A DNA stretch of 64,000 bases from assembly GCA_963965975.1 (NCBI GenBank), contig OZ014414.1:5245501-5309500 (forward strand), in the 5' to 3' direction. The notes beneath the pieces are model-generated. The model was given only the letters and a program-made list of their open reading frames with translations. It did not search any database and was not told the DNA's origin. Each line of letters opens with the position of its first letter. Position 1 is the stretch's first letter. The stretch is from Xestospongia bergquistia. Its lineage: Eukaryota; Porifera; Demospongiae; Haplosclerida; Petrosiidae. Below are positions 13,291 to 25,705 of the stretch, one piece after another. The translations under genes and the position numbers were made by a program.

Positions 13291-14887
13291 TGTGCAAGAC
13301 AAAGCCACATCCAATAACTTCAACACATATGTGATACTAATTGCATGGACTTACTTGTAATTTGTTGCTAGACAACATCGAAGTTTTCATTAACCCGTCC
13401 CTTACCAATGCAGATATTATTACCTGGTAATTGTATGTTAGCAGTAGCAATTAGTTATATCAACCAGTAGCAAAGATAACTTTACTTTAAAATCTTCTGA
13501 AATATCTGGCTATTGTTTGTAGTTTATAATGTGAATACTTCACTCCAAAAGTGAACTATTTAATGTACTTAGAATGACTGTTTAGAAATAGCTTAATATT
13601 AATAATTTAATATTCCACATTTAAAATAAACAAATAATTGAACAGAATATCACTTACAAAATTGTTTATTTAATACTATCTTGTCTAGATATAATATTGT
13701 ATGTTATTAGGCTTTCTTATGTCACTCAGTGATTTTTTCTTGTTATGACTACTGTACATTCTGGGTTTTATCTACTGGGAGGTGGAAAGGAAAGCTTCCT
13801 CCCCAAACTCAGTAACTTCCCCCCCCCTCCAAAAAAAAATTACAGTGATTAAGTAGCATGAAATTAATAAAAACATGATTGAGAAGCAGGATGGGAGAAG
13901 AAAAGTTAGAGCATGCAATGAGAATATGTATTGAAGGACCTGAACGTTTAACAAATGAAACACAGGAAGAAATTATTGAAAATTACAAAAAAGTCAAGAA
14001 AAGAAAAATAACACTGTAATTATTAGTTATTATTTATTCATAACATGTTATTCAATAAAGCAAAAGTGCATTGGAAGTCAACTTCTCCCCCAAAAAATAA
14101 ATTCTAGATAGAGCGCTGGACATTCCTAAATATTACTAACATAGTAATAGCAAATATATTCTTAAAAATAACCAATATATTATAAAATTGTAATACAGAA
14201 TTATAATGCATGATGTCCTGTGCTAAAAGTCTTTATAGTTCTCTTATACAAATAATAACATGTGCATACTGCCTCATACCATATTGTATATATTTGGAAA
14301 AATGATATTATTGAGTTTATTGTAACTAGAAGTTATTGCTTTATTTATAGCATGTCCCAGATACAGAACATGATGTAATTAGACCTTTCTCTGCTTTTAA
14401 AGCTCTTGTTAATACAATTATGGAAAAGCATAATACCATGTTAACCATCTTTTACCTATAGTATCAAAGATGATGTAGAAATAATTATAGCTAGCCTGTA
14501 CTACTTCAATAAACAAAGCTCACTACCATAAAATTGGACTGAATTGGTGCATGAGCTTCTTGATGCCTTTAAGTGTGACACTCATCAACTAGTTTCCTTT
14601 GGTGTCATAGGTAAGAAGACACTATGGTGGAAAATCAAGGAAATTGTCATGATGCTGCCAATTTTTAGGTTTCAGAGCAATGTTTCCTTAGCAAATCAGC
14701 TAGAGCTTGTACAAACTGACACTGACACAGGAAACATGATATAGTAATTATACTTCATGGATTATGACAGTAACTACTAAATATAGTAGTAACAGTAAAT
14801 AGTATTGGATCCCCTGATTCTAAGAGATACATAAGTCCTCTTTAAGAAAAAGACATGTGCTATATATTCACAATGCATTATAATATA

Positions 14888-14890
<3 letters not shown>

Positions 14891-14934
<44 letters not shown>
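14891..14934. repeat. (TA)n microsatellite
   Basis: Uninterrupted TA dinucleotides. Confidence 0.95.
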
Positions 14935-14938
<4 letters not shown>

Positions 14939-14977
14939 CAGAATTGAAGAACAAAAGAACAGGTCTCTCGCTGTGTT

Positions 14978-15026
14978 GCTGTTACTCTGAGTGAAACTCG
15001 GAGTAACAGCTATGGGGCGCCCCATA
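14978..15026. repeat. Two adjacent hairpins, one GC-rich
   Basis: 14978-14991 and 14997-15010 pair as 14-base arms (one mismatch) around a 5-base loop. Directly after it, 15011-15026 (tatggggcgccccata) is a perfect 16-base palindrome. Confidence 0.85.
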
Positions 15027-15965
15027 AATGACAGCATACCAGTTCAGCTCTGTTTATTTGTTTATGTACATACAACTACTACCCACTACTACAATATATG
15101 AGGTGCTAGTAATACCAGATATAAGCTAGAATGAAGTTGTCTCAACCTTTCAAAAGCTAACATACCACACAATATAAACAACATGTTTGTATTTACTATA
15201 ACCCTAGTATTAAGTATAATTATAGTCAATGTCATCACTATGTTTATTCCATGACATAAGTCAAATAGTTTGACATTCTAAGTATTAACATAGTGAATAT
15301 ACCAATATACTTTTAGTTACTTGTAGAAATATGTTCTAGTATTTAAATTGAGAGAATAATTAGACTTGTATATTAGATTCTTCTGATTGTTTGTGACACA
15401 TATGTGAATCTTTACAAACTACTACTTGTATTAATCCTAATATTTTATACAACTATACTGACATCTCTGTTGTGATAATAACTAATTTCTCCTGTTGGTG
15501 GTCAGAATAATCAACAGTAACTATCAATTACAAAAGAGTTAACTCAGTATTGTTACAAGCAGATATTTAGTGTGCTAATTTAATTTATTTTATGTCAAAC
15601 TCCTTGTAACATTGTAATAGTGGTATGTATTACTTGGTGTCAATATATTTTTGAATACCCTTCCCACTGATCAAGCTTGGTCATAAGATATGTTTATTAT
15701 TGATAATTTTAATAATAAATATAACAGATATCATCAATGTTGAATTCATATACAGTAGTTATTACAATCATAACACATAGTATAGATCATCATATTTTGG
15801 ACAATTGTAATAATATGACTGGAAGAACATAAATATTAGCATTATATCCATTTAGTATATTCCCCACATTATCATTATTACATTATTATAATAATGATTA
15901 TTTTATAGCTCTATAATGTAAAATGTCTTTCATGTTCCCCTAGTATAATTTCTTTTATCACATAG

Positions 15966-17660
15966 GATGGACTTAGCCCCTTACATGATGCCTGCAGTGA
16001 AGGAAATATAGAATGTGTTGATGTATTATTGTTATGTGGTGTAAATGCCAACATAAAGAATAACAAGGGCCAAACACCTGCTGATATGGTAGAATCTAAT
16101 GATGTCAACAAAGACAAAATGCTACAGTTAATTGACAAGTCACTATATGGTCAGTGTATATTTCTATTGTAATGTACTTCATTGTTATATTCTTTACATT
16201 AGAATGTACATATAACAAATATCAACACAATGATATAATGTAGCCTAGTAACAATAATATATACTGCTAGTAATAACAGTATCATGACTATATAATCTGA
16301 TCAAATTCATAATCAAAGATTACAAGCAACACTCAGTACTATTTTCAAATACTTGTGTTGACTTCACTAGTAACATATGTATGTAAAGATTATATTGAAA
16401 GTAGTCATATAAAATATACTGTATTAATACAGATCAAACAAATTCTTAACTACTGATACTTTTTGTAAAATTATTGAAAGTTAAGAAATCATTGTTTTAA
16501 CTGTTAACACATATATGTCAGTTGTAACAAACAGATTACTAGTCTTTCAAGATAATTGACATTCCATTGCTTTAATGCCATTAACCACAAGGACTCATAG
16601 GGTATAATGTTATGATATCATTCATTATGTATTACTGTACCAGTTTGAAGGCTAACATAGAATGTTATACAGTATCACAGCATTAGTTAGTTACATAACT
16701 TTTTTTTGCTCTTTTGTTTTATAAATTATACTGATTTACTTCATAAGGCACAGAAAGAAGGCCGAATTCGATGTAAATACTCAAAGTTATCACTGTTTGG
16801 AGCACCTGGGACAAGAAAGTCATCTATCCTGAAATTGTTATTAAATATCCCATCACCTATATATCATCACAGCACATTCGTAGCCACTACTCCTGAAGTA
16901 AGAAGAGTAGAGATTGCAAGTCTCAATGCATGTGCAGGAAGCGAGTCAATCGATTCTTCTTTTACCAGCCAACTTTGGGAGGAAGTTAATACTCCATATG
17001 TAAAACATATGATTGCCAAAGCCATTAAAATTTGAGTCCCATCTTCTCCAGTTGACTCCGCTACACAAAATGAGGATAGCAATAATTCATCAGATGATGA
17101 CAGTTCACAAGAAGAGACACCACCAGACCTCAATGAAGTTATCTCATTTTCTCTTTCAAAGCCAACACCTCCACCTGTCTCACAAACAGCAAATGAGATG
17201 CTGAGATTATGCCTACTGTAAAAGAATCTCCTGAGCTATTCAACTGTCGTTGGATTTACTGTGTAGATTCAGGTGGACAAGCAGCCTTTCTGGATATTGC
17301 TCTGGCAATATTACGGTACAGTCACTAAATATTCTTACACAGAAGCTAAATGAGAAGCTTGACGACAAGCCAAAATTTTACTTTAGTTGTAAGGGTCGAC
17401 AGATTGGAGTCAATTCAGAGGTATGCATAGGAATTACTATGAAGCCAAAAAGGAGATAATATTTCCTGTCAACACAACAGTCAGAGGTGAGCGTGAAATG
17501 AAAATTGCTAAGAGGATTCGTACAATTGTTGGCCAATCTTTCATTGAAGCAGAAATTCCAGCACGATGGTTTTTTAAAGCTTGAATTGGAGGATCTTCAG
17601 AAAAATATCAAATCAATGGTCATCAGTAAAAGGGAATGCTTAAGAATATGGAAGATACTT
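15966..17660 (+). pseudogene. Ankyrin repeat plus Roco-like GTPase gene, decayed
   Basis: An exon at 15966-16149 (acceptor catag, donor gtcagt) encodes about one and a half ankyrin repeats: DGLSPLHDACSEGNIECVDV, LLLCGVNANIKNNKGQTPAD. From 16754 follows a GTPase-like exon with SLFGAPGTRKSSILKLLL, a P-loop in which the glycine before the lysine is arginine, then acidic serine-rich linker DDDSSQEETPP. Further on, WIYCVDSGGQAAFLDI gives the DxGGQ switch-II motif, and EIPARWFF with LELEDLQKN and SKRECLRI resembles the start of a COR-like region seen in Roco/LRRK relatives. The pieces lie in different frames with stops between them (about 17030, 17220, 17460, 17585), so this copy does not encode one protein unless unseen introns remove them. 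Ankyrin-GTPase proteins of this build are known from sponges. Confidence 0.65.
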
Positions 17661-19911
17661 GAGATGGATATATTTCTTTTCTTTTTTTTAAATTGCATTT
17701 TCTATTATCCACTATTGCTTTATTATTTTTAATAATAATTGTTACATTTAACAATTATTTCCCTGTTATTTTATCATCACTCTTATTGTTATATATATTG
17801 TACATACATAGCCACTTTATTAATGTTAGAGTTTGGTCTTTTACATTTTATTTTTGATCAGTTGCACCTGCATTCTTGATGTCATGAATGGATTAATGAA
17901 TGAAATTAAATTTTACTTATCATTTCATCTATTTATCAAAAACATATGTACACAATCCATAATTTATACAGTGGAAGTCAAGAAAAGTTGACAAGCTTAG
18001 AACTATGATATTACTGTCATGACAGTGTACAGTACTGGCTATATACATTATTACTAATAAAAAAGTTACCAGTCTACATGTATGAATATATAACTTCATC
18101 TATCAACTTTTTTTAAACATTACATTGTCTACAAACACAAAAAGAAGCGTATCTCAATCATGTATTATTAAAATACTCATGCAGTTAAAGTTCATTAATT
18201 AATTAATTATTAAAACATACCACATCGATGATTAATTAAACTATCCAACTTCTGATTGTTTAACTTTTGTATTTTAATTATCTTTATTAATCAATGACAC
18301 TTATCAACTGCTCAATATCTTTATCCGTTTCTGTACTTATTTCAAATATTAAATTTATTAAACTATCTATTAAATCCTTCAATCTGTCTATATCTATACA
18401 TTCATACAAATATAGTAGAATACATTGTTGAAAGGAACAAGATAATAATTGTAGACAATAAGTCAAAATTTTTCTCGATTTTTTGGTAGTACAGATGTAC
18501 ATAATGTGGCTCATGATTGTTCTAACAGTAAGACCATTAATATTTATAAATAGATAGATGGAAAGATCCGCTAACTTGTATTAAGCATTTGCTGTAATGA
18601 CCTTTGTTTTGATTTATGACATGTTAAACTCTTAGCTATATGTATATATAGTTAATATGCCATTAATCAACATACTTGCTACATTGCTTTGTTTACATAG
18701 CACAAGCAAAGATGACTATATATAGTAATGTTTACATTATTGTGTAAGTGTCACAAGTACCTGTGAACATGATTAAAAAGTGCAAAAGACAGGTTCAGTT
18801 AATAAATCCAATAAAGGTACAAATGTATTATTAGACAGTAGACTATCATCAAAGTTTTGCAACTTTGGCAAAAAAAAACTTTAGGTGTCTCCATACATGA
18901 GAAATTATGCTAATATTGTTTGTCAATAAATACAACCCAACAACTTAAAAAACAAATCTTTAGTGATGCCAGTAGTTTGTAATGATTTACAGACACAACT
19001 ATATGAGGTGTTCAGTACACAATTTTATAAGAATCACTTTCACCAACTTTAACAATATTATTTTAAAGTTACTATTACCTTTGAATATACACATAATCTA
19101 ACTTTTGTATGAACATTATGGTTATCCAAACAGATTGTCATTTAGTTTTTATCAACTGCATCAGTTTATTATATATATATGTTCATTTTACTTCATTTAA
19201 ACATTCCTCATTTGTCATAAATTATGACTTGTGTAAAGGTGTGTAACATCATACATTTCTATTTCTTGTCTTCTCTTAATTTCTCGTCTTTTCTTAGCTA
19301 TAGTTTGCCATTTAAAAATAAAAATTTACTTTTGTATTTGCCCCTTAAATTAGATTACAAGCTTATAAACTATATTACATATATTAATTGGCTTTAATGA
19401 TTTTTTGCTTGTCATAAGTATAGAGATGGTTATGCTTTTAGATGAGAAGGGAAGATTAGTAATATAATCTATGTAAATTAGAAGTAACAAATAAAGGATT
19501 CAGTACTGACCATTGAGGAACTCTTAATGTGACTGGTAGTTTTTTGAACAAACACCTTTAGTGAAAATATATGTACATGAGCAGATAAATAAAATAGTAA
19601 CAAATTAAGCACCATGTTTTAAGTTTGAGTATTAAAGTTGGATGTGCTGTGCTGTTGCAAGCTTTCCTTTAGTTTAAAGATACAAGACAAATTAAAGGTT
19701 TGAGTCCAAAAGGTTATATTAAATAAATAAATGTCTAGAATAGAAATCAGAGCTGTGGTAGTCTCTTTGGAAGAAAAGGCCATTGATTTCTTAAAATTGC
19801 AATAATCTACCACAACTTAAGTTAAAAATGCTCTATCAAAATTTGACAAATATGTATCTGATGCATTTTAAAGCTAGCACTGTGTAGCTATTCGCTAATA
19901 ATTATCTAAAT

Positions 19912-19914
<3 letters not shown>

Positions 19915-19989
<75 letters not shown>
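19915..19989. repeat. (TA)n microsatellite
   Basis: TA dinucleotides with one phase slip at about 19954. Confidence 0.95.
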
Positions 19990-19992
<3 letters not shown>

Positions 19993-21359
19993 GACAGTTA
20001 TTTTAAATACATAATATATACATATAATTTAGGTAGGAAATGGCTATTTCTACAGAACAGAAAGTACATACTTCAATGACAAATTAATACTATATTCTAG
20101 ACACTAAGCTATTAAAATTAGAACTTAAATGCATTCACATTGGAGTATGCACTTCCTGTATTATATGCATAACCACTACAATATATATAATTATACAGCT
20201 TATACTAATCAACTCTATAACTATAACAATAATGATAAGGAGAACCATATTCAATGTCTCCATTGATGTTTATTGTAAAATGTCAACTAATAGAATGAAA
20301 GCTGAAACAAGTAGTAGATATGTAAGCTTCAAGTATAACATTAGATCTGATAATACAAATGACAGTTATGAACACACCAAAAAAGGAACGCTCTCTTGAT
20401 AATCTTTATAGTATCAATGAACAAATATTGTAAACAGTCTACATTATGGAGCAACAAAATATAACAGATAACAGTTATCAACTAACTCGTTATATTGTGT
20501 CCCATTCACTCTTATATTTGACTATGTACATTGTCTCAATGTTATTAGTACATTAATGAACACCTCTCACTATATGATATATTTGACAGCTGTTGTGTCT
20601 GACTATATACATCATAATGACATGGTAAGTGAAGTCTAGTAAATACAGTCTTACATATTAAATAAAAGAGAAAGTTCATTAAAACTCTGAAATAAAGGAA
20701 GTTATATGAAACTGAATAGTTAATATAAACATTAGAATTAGTTAGTGAACATTAGAGTTATTGTATATATCCTTTTTTGCTGTGAGATATTTCATTGCTC
20801 TAATATTCATGATATTAACATATTAATTTTTGTCTCTTTTATATTCTTGTTAGGTTTAATGTAAGATAATCATCATCAACATCATTGAGTCTTCACTTAT
20901 AACAAGTATCAAAGTTAATATCAGTGTTAACTTAACATTGGTCACAATGCTTTTATTGTCTTGTTTAAAGTATGTCTATAACATTGATATTATATAATAT
21001 TAGTCTGTTACTAGTTAGAAACTGATGAGAGTATTTTAGTTAGTAAAGCTAAAAAAGCTCTGACAAAATATAGACATTAAATAAGTTTTACAATGTATCA
21101 GATATATATATATATATAAATAGTTTACTGTACATGGACATATAACAATTTATGTTTCCACTCCTTTTGATAATGATAGACAGTTTTCAGTATATAGTTA
21201 TTGCTCTGTTCATTGCTTACAACCATTTTAAGCACTCACTTACCAGTAAATGATATATTATACTATACATTTTAATTTCGGACTTACACATGTACTTGTG
21301 CATCGTATTATTATAGTTAAATTCCAAGGGTTAAAAATAGAACCTGCCTCATGGCTCAT

Positions 21360-21378
21360 GGGGGGGGGGGGGGGGGGG
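21360..21378 (+). repeat. Run of 19 G
   Basis: Nineteen consecutive G, followed by cctgg; striking in an AT-rich region and able in principle to form a G-quadruplex. Also a likely sequencing trouble spot. Confidence 0.9.
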
Positions 21379-22350
21379 CCTGGATATATATAGGAATGCC
21401 CCGTTGTAAGTGCCCCCAGACTCTCTGAGCTATTTACCTTATAATGGGACATAAAAGAGAATAGAATGAATAAACTTAGTTGATACTAATGAACACTTTA
21501 AGGTAAGTGTAATATAAACAATATTGAATAGCAAAAGTAGTCGCAAGTTAGTTTGAACTAACTAATAATTTATTAGCTTTTATATATGGTCAAACTCTAT
21601 AAATAGCAATGCAGTACTGCAATTGTAAAAGTATATCGGAATATGTTAAAGAAACAGCTGTTGCTGGTAAATTAAAGTTTGAAGTTGTTTGTAATAACCA
21701 TTTTTATAATATAGGAATGTGGCTGGGGCTATTACAAAGTGCATGTGGTGTCTCCACCTAAATAACAAGATTAAAGGAACAATTATTAAAACATTTTAGA
21801 GCTAGTGCATTGGTTCACTATGAGTAAGTTCTCATTGTCGCTCAGGCTCACCTCACAATGAGATTTAGCAATGGTTCTCCTTTTTGCTAAGTGCTTTCTT
21901 TTATTTGGAGGTCTCGTTTCTTGGTTTTATTGAGATGATATCAGCAAGCATCCATTTCAAAATATAACAAATACAAATGTACCAATTAAGGTCTATCAAA
22001 GTAACTTTCAGTGTGCTGAGCAGGGACTTTCTAAATCATTAAATGTGCTCTCCCGTGTAGTCCCTCCTACTGAGACTTGTATTTGTTTTAGAGTTTATGA
22101 AAGTGTCAAATTGTAGTATAAAAAAATCTGTAAAATTGTAGAAATTGACTTCAGCTTTAATTTTCAAATGTCTCAGCCCTCCTAGGTCTTCAATATTATT
22201 AATTGATATCCCCAAAGTATTGCAGATATTAAGGAATCAAATTAAATTTCTGCATACACGATAGTAGATATAGTGTACAGAACTGTACATATGATATCAA
22301 CTTAATATACCATTCATTTATATTGAAGTACTTATACCTTATTTTTGTAG

Positions 22351-23975
22351 GTTGTTATCAAATGCCTGCAATGTTCTTCACTCTTAATACTCATCTGAAT
22401 AACCTTCAAGCTATAGAAAATGCCTCACCTCCTCTGCCTTACTATGTGGACTCCATTACACACCAGATGTAAGTTAAAGTACATTCATAATATCACTATA
22501 TCAGTTCTGTTAATGCTATACTAGTATATTGCTATATATTAGAACTCATCTCTGCTTTCCTTTTAGTTACAGTTAGGATGAAAGACATAATTTTTCCCTT
22601 ACTAGCTCAACTCAGCTAAAGCAAGACTCTGTTGTCCTTTGTTTGTCAACTGAACTAGTCACAACATCTCCTATGTCTAGAAGAATATTACGAGATGTTA
22701 ATGCTGTGTCTGCAATGAGTGTTCTGTCTCAGTTTGGCAAGAAGTCCAGTTCTCAATGCAACCAGTATCTACATCATCACTACATATTTTGAATAAATTA
22801 CTTACATTTATTCAACTTCCCTGTAACATGTTAGATTGACAACTGGTAATTGTACATCTAGAGAGGCTTTTTTGTAGCATTAACTGATGCTGTTATAGGA
22901 ATTGAAATACAGTCCATACTTTTAAAAACTGTGAGTAAACGTTTTGACACTTTTCCACCTTGATGAAAAAGGTATAATCATTTGTATAGTAACATGTAGT
23001 AAGAAAAGCTTTGAGGGTCTCTATTATCCCATTAGTCTATAGAATAGATGAAAAATCAATTTTTTTCTCTTTTTTCAAGAATACTTTGATGGAAAGATTA
23101 CACAAACTTAATACAGAGAGTCCATATGGAAAGTTCTTTATGAAAGAAACACTGACTTTGAACAAATGTATGCTAGATATTGTTAATGATCTACAGGTAA
23201 TATACACAAACATATATCATAATTACTGTGACATAATGACTTCCTAACTTATTGTCTGTAATCATTAAAATCTTGAAGACTTCATCAATAGATGATGTCT
23301 TATTAATGTCAGCTCATCTTCATGAAACAGCACTGGCTCTCCTTCTTCTTAAAGTGCCAAGTAACTGGTCTAATACAGTAGGAATGGAGTCAGCCCCACC
23401 TCCTGAGAAATGGGATCTAAAAGAATGATGCACAGATTTAGTGATGAGATTTGCATTCATGGACAAAATTGTGACTTGGGGACTAGAATATACACCAATA
23501 TTCTGGTTAGGAGCATTCTTCAATCCAAAGTCTCTTTTGAGCATATTCCATCAGGTAATATAACATTCTATCTTATATATATAATTATATATGTATAAAG
23601 GCTTAACTTTTTCTATTTTATTTATAGTATTCAATAACTACTTGTACTGGACCTGAATCAGTTGCTTTTGTTGCTGAGTTAACAAGCAGAGACAAAGACC
23701 ATGTAATGCAGACACACTTAAGTTAACACAATTAATACATTAATATATAAATAGAACAAAAGTATAAACTAGTTTGGTTACTGTACATGGTTTTCTTATA
23801 GATTCGAGATCCTCCATCAGATGGTCTCTTCCTCTATGGTGTCTACCTCTGGGGAACACACTTTAAGAAAACAACAAACTTAGAATTGCATGACACACCA
23901 CCAAGATCAGCTCAACCTTCACCACTTCCAGTAATCCATCTCACACTCCAGTCTTCTCCACCATCACATACATAG
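22351..23975 (+). pseudogene. Dynein heavy chain C-terminal domain exons, one in-frame stop
   Basis: Exons with good splice sites read in order: 22351-22468 (LNTHLNNLQAIENASPPLPY), about 22567-22800 (VVLCLSTELVTTSPMSRRIL), about 22868-22932 (FVALTDAVIGIEIQSILLKT), 23081-23196 (LNTESPYGKFFMKETLTLNK), 23279-23552 (LLLLKVPSNWSNTVG, then IVTWGLEYTPIFWLGAFFNP), 23628-23702 (AFVAELTSRDKDH) and 23802-23975 (IRDPPSDGLFLYGVYLWG). The W-x-x-A/G-F-F-x-P and DPPxDGLxLxGxxLWG blocks are those of the Dynein_C domain that ends dynein heavy chains or the related DNHD1. One TGA interrupts the 23279 exon at about 23427, and the second exon appears to end in a stop. The long motor region is absent upstream. Either a truncated pseudogene or a divergent gene with sequence errors. 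Confidence 0.7.
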
Positions 23976-24089
23976 TAGTTGTCCATTAATATCATCTCAT
24001 CATTTACTATGTGAATGAGCAAACGTCTCTACTTCAAAAACATGTATTGTTATCTTTAACCAGTGACAATTTCATTATTCAACTGAACT

Positions 24090-24797
24090 GATGACTAACC
24101 GTTAACGTCAGAATGTTATCCAGCATGTAAAAAATTGAAAAGGGTTGTGTCGGATTATAATAACGTACCACTTGCTTCAGCATGGCTGAGAAGCGTTTCT
24201 CCTGTGAATATTGTGACAAATCTTTCTGTTTTAAAAGCGGACTTTCTAAGCATATGAGTAAAAATCACAGTGACAAAAAAGAGAATAGTGGAAAGATGAC
24301 CTGTGTTCACTGTCCAGCTAGGTACCTAATGTTAATGTCTGTAACTTGATTGAACATCTCACCACTGAGCACAATTTGCTAATTTGTATTAGCAATCTTA
24401 CCTTTAAAAGCACGTCTCAATTTAATGAATGGAAGTTACAAGAGGAGAGGAAATCAAAAGCTCACTTTGTTCAAAATTCTTCTGCTAAGATATATGGCTC
24501 AGTAAAACATCTGTACTATTACTGTAATCGAAGTGGGCATTACAAGATGATGGAGATGATCCTGATGTATCTTGGATTGGCTGTTCAAATTGTGGTGTCT
24601 GGATACACTCATCATGTGTTCATTGCAACACTTCTTGATTTTTGGTGCAAAAGATGTTTTTTAAAATTAATTAATTGAAATGAAACAGCTTTTTCCGGTA
24701 TTAATAAATTACGTCATTATTATTGAACATTCACGCCGAATGTTCTATTTCTTCGAATGGATAACATCCTGTTGTTAACGGCTAGTAACTGATGTCA
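24090..24797 (+). mobile_element. Internally deleted DNA transposon with C2H2, FAR1-like and PHD pieces
   Basis: Imperfect inverted ends (about 24086-24122 and 24757-24797, sharing cgttaac and gttatcc blocks) enclose a short coding remnant. From 24182 it reads MAEKRFSCEYCDKSFCFKSG with H-x4-H, a C2H2 finger, then CVHCPAR. After a frame change come LIEHLTTEHNL, LTFKSTSQFNEWKLQEE and HLYYYCNRSGHYK, a FAR1/MULE-associated DNA-binding pattern. It jumps directly to a PHD-like finger, DVSWIGCSNCGVWIHSSC, which in full-length relatives sits at the far C-terminus. The transposase core between these is therefore missing. This build recalls Mutator-like elements of invertebrates. Confidence 0.6.
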
Positions 24798-25231
24798 GTA
24801 TAATAGCTAAATTGTTGTCTTCCGTCTTTTCTTAATAATATATGTCATGCTGAATTCTTTATTCGGTTCAAAAATAGGATACAAGTACGTTCTTTACTAC
24901 CTGTCGTCTTCAAATATTCTGTTCAAGAATTGAACAGAACATATTACAACTACAAAGGGTTAAAACTTATGCCCCACCCACAAATAATAATTACAGGCAC
25001 AAATAATAATTACACTTGTAATTAATCAGTTGCTATAGTTACTAGAAACCCTAACATGAGAAGTGGTTACTGGTTAACATTTTATTAATGACAAGTTATA
25101 AAATGACTATCGATAAGACGATAACTAATACTTATAATAATAGTTAATTAAGTAAAGATGCCTTCTATTTTAATAACTACTTTATAAACTAAAGTTGTTA
25201 ATCATAACTGCTAAAAATCGTATTTTGAGGA

Positions 25232-25575
25232 TTATCATACTCAATTTGACCCACAAGACTACCTAAAGTATTATACTGAACTAACTGAAGTCATAGCTTG
25301 GCTTTCTTACCCAATAAAGGCTCTACATGACTTGTTCTGCTGGTCTGAAAGTACTAGTCTTCGGTTGTGGTCCTATACCAGTATATCATTGTAGTGCTAC
25401 ACCATATGTATGAGATAGTATTTGGTGAATACACTGAGAGAAATTGTGAAGTTCTTCAAATGTGGTTAGATAAAGAACCTGATGCATTTGATTTTACACC
25501 ATTCTTCAAATATGTTGTTCAAGACTAGAAGGCAAAGATGAAGCTATTAAGAGAGTGTCAAGCAAAGCTGCTCTA
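25232..25575 (+). pseudogene. NNMT/PNMT/TEMT-type methyltransferase, fragment
   Basis: Plus-strand pieces resemble nicotinamide/phenylethanolamine N-methyltransferases: FDPQDYLKYYTELTE matches the N-terminal FNPxDYLxxYY signature, VLVFGCGPIPVYHC the SAM-binding glycine-rich loop, and GEYTERNCEVLQMWL with DKEPDAFDFTPFFKYVVQD the following strand and helix region. The sequence continues past a stop as KDEAIKRVSSKAALFL. There are at least two frame breaks or stops, so it is not functional as it stands. It runs tail-to-tail into the 3' flank of gene B; copy A keeps only the last dozen codons of the same piece at about 2150-2190. Confidence 0.65.
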
Positions 25576-25705
25576 TTTTTATTGTTTACTACTTTTGTTA
25601 GAGAAATAAATTGTTAATAAGAGAAAATCAAGTCAAGAGTAATTTAAAGAGAAAATAAAAGTAAGAGAGAAGACAGATTAAGAATAAACAATGAACTACT
25701 TACAA

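Larger units (their letters stand above)
13291..15965. other. Intergenic DNA with repeats, no clear gene
   Basis: Holds a C-run and A-run at 13818-13840, the TA array at 14891-14934 and a GC-rich hairpin pair at 14978-15026. An open stretch at 14544-14744 (ELVHELLDAFKCDTHQLV) reads like protein and lies 1.2 kb before the ankyrin exon on the same strand; it might be an upstream exon of that gene, but I cannot show it. Confidence 0.4.
17661..22350. other. Long gene-poor stretch
   Basis: About 4.7 kb of AT-rich DNA with TA arrays, no ORF that I can tie to a family, and a long G run at 21360-21378. A 75-codon minus-strand frame at 18287-18514 is open but has no recognisable features. Confidence 0.5.

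Noticed and set aside
13772-13963. 63-codon minus-strand frame rich in Phe/Leu
   Set aside because: Runs through homopolymer C and A tracts; no family resemblance.
18287-18514. 75-codon minus-strand frame in the gene-poor region
   Set aside because: No recognisable domain, splice context or duplicate; consistent with chance in AT-rich DNA.
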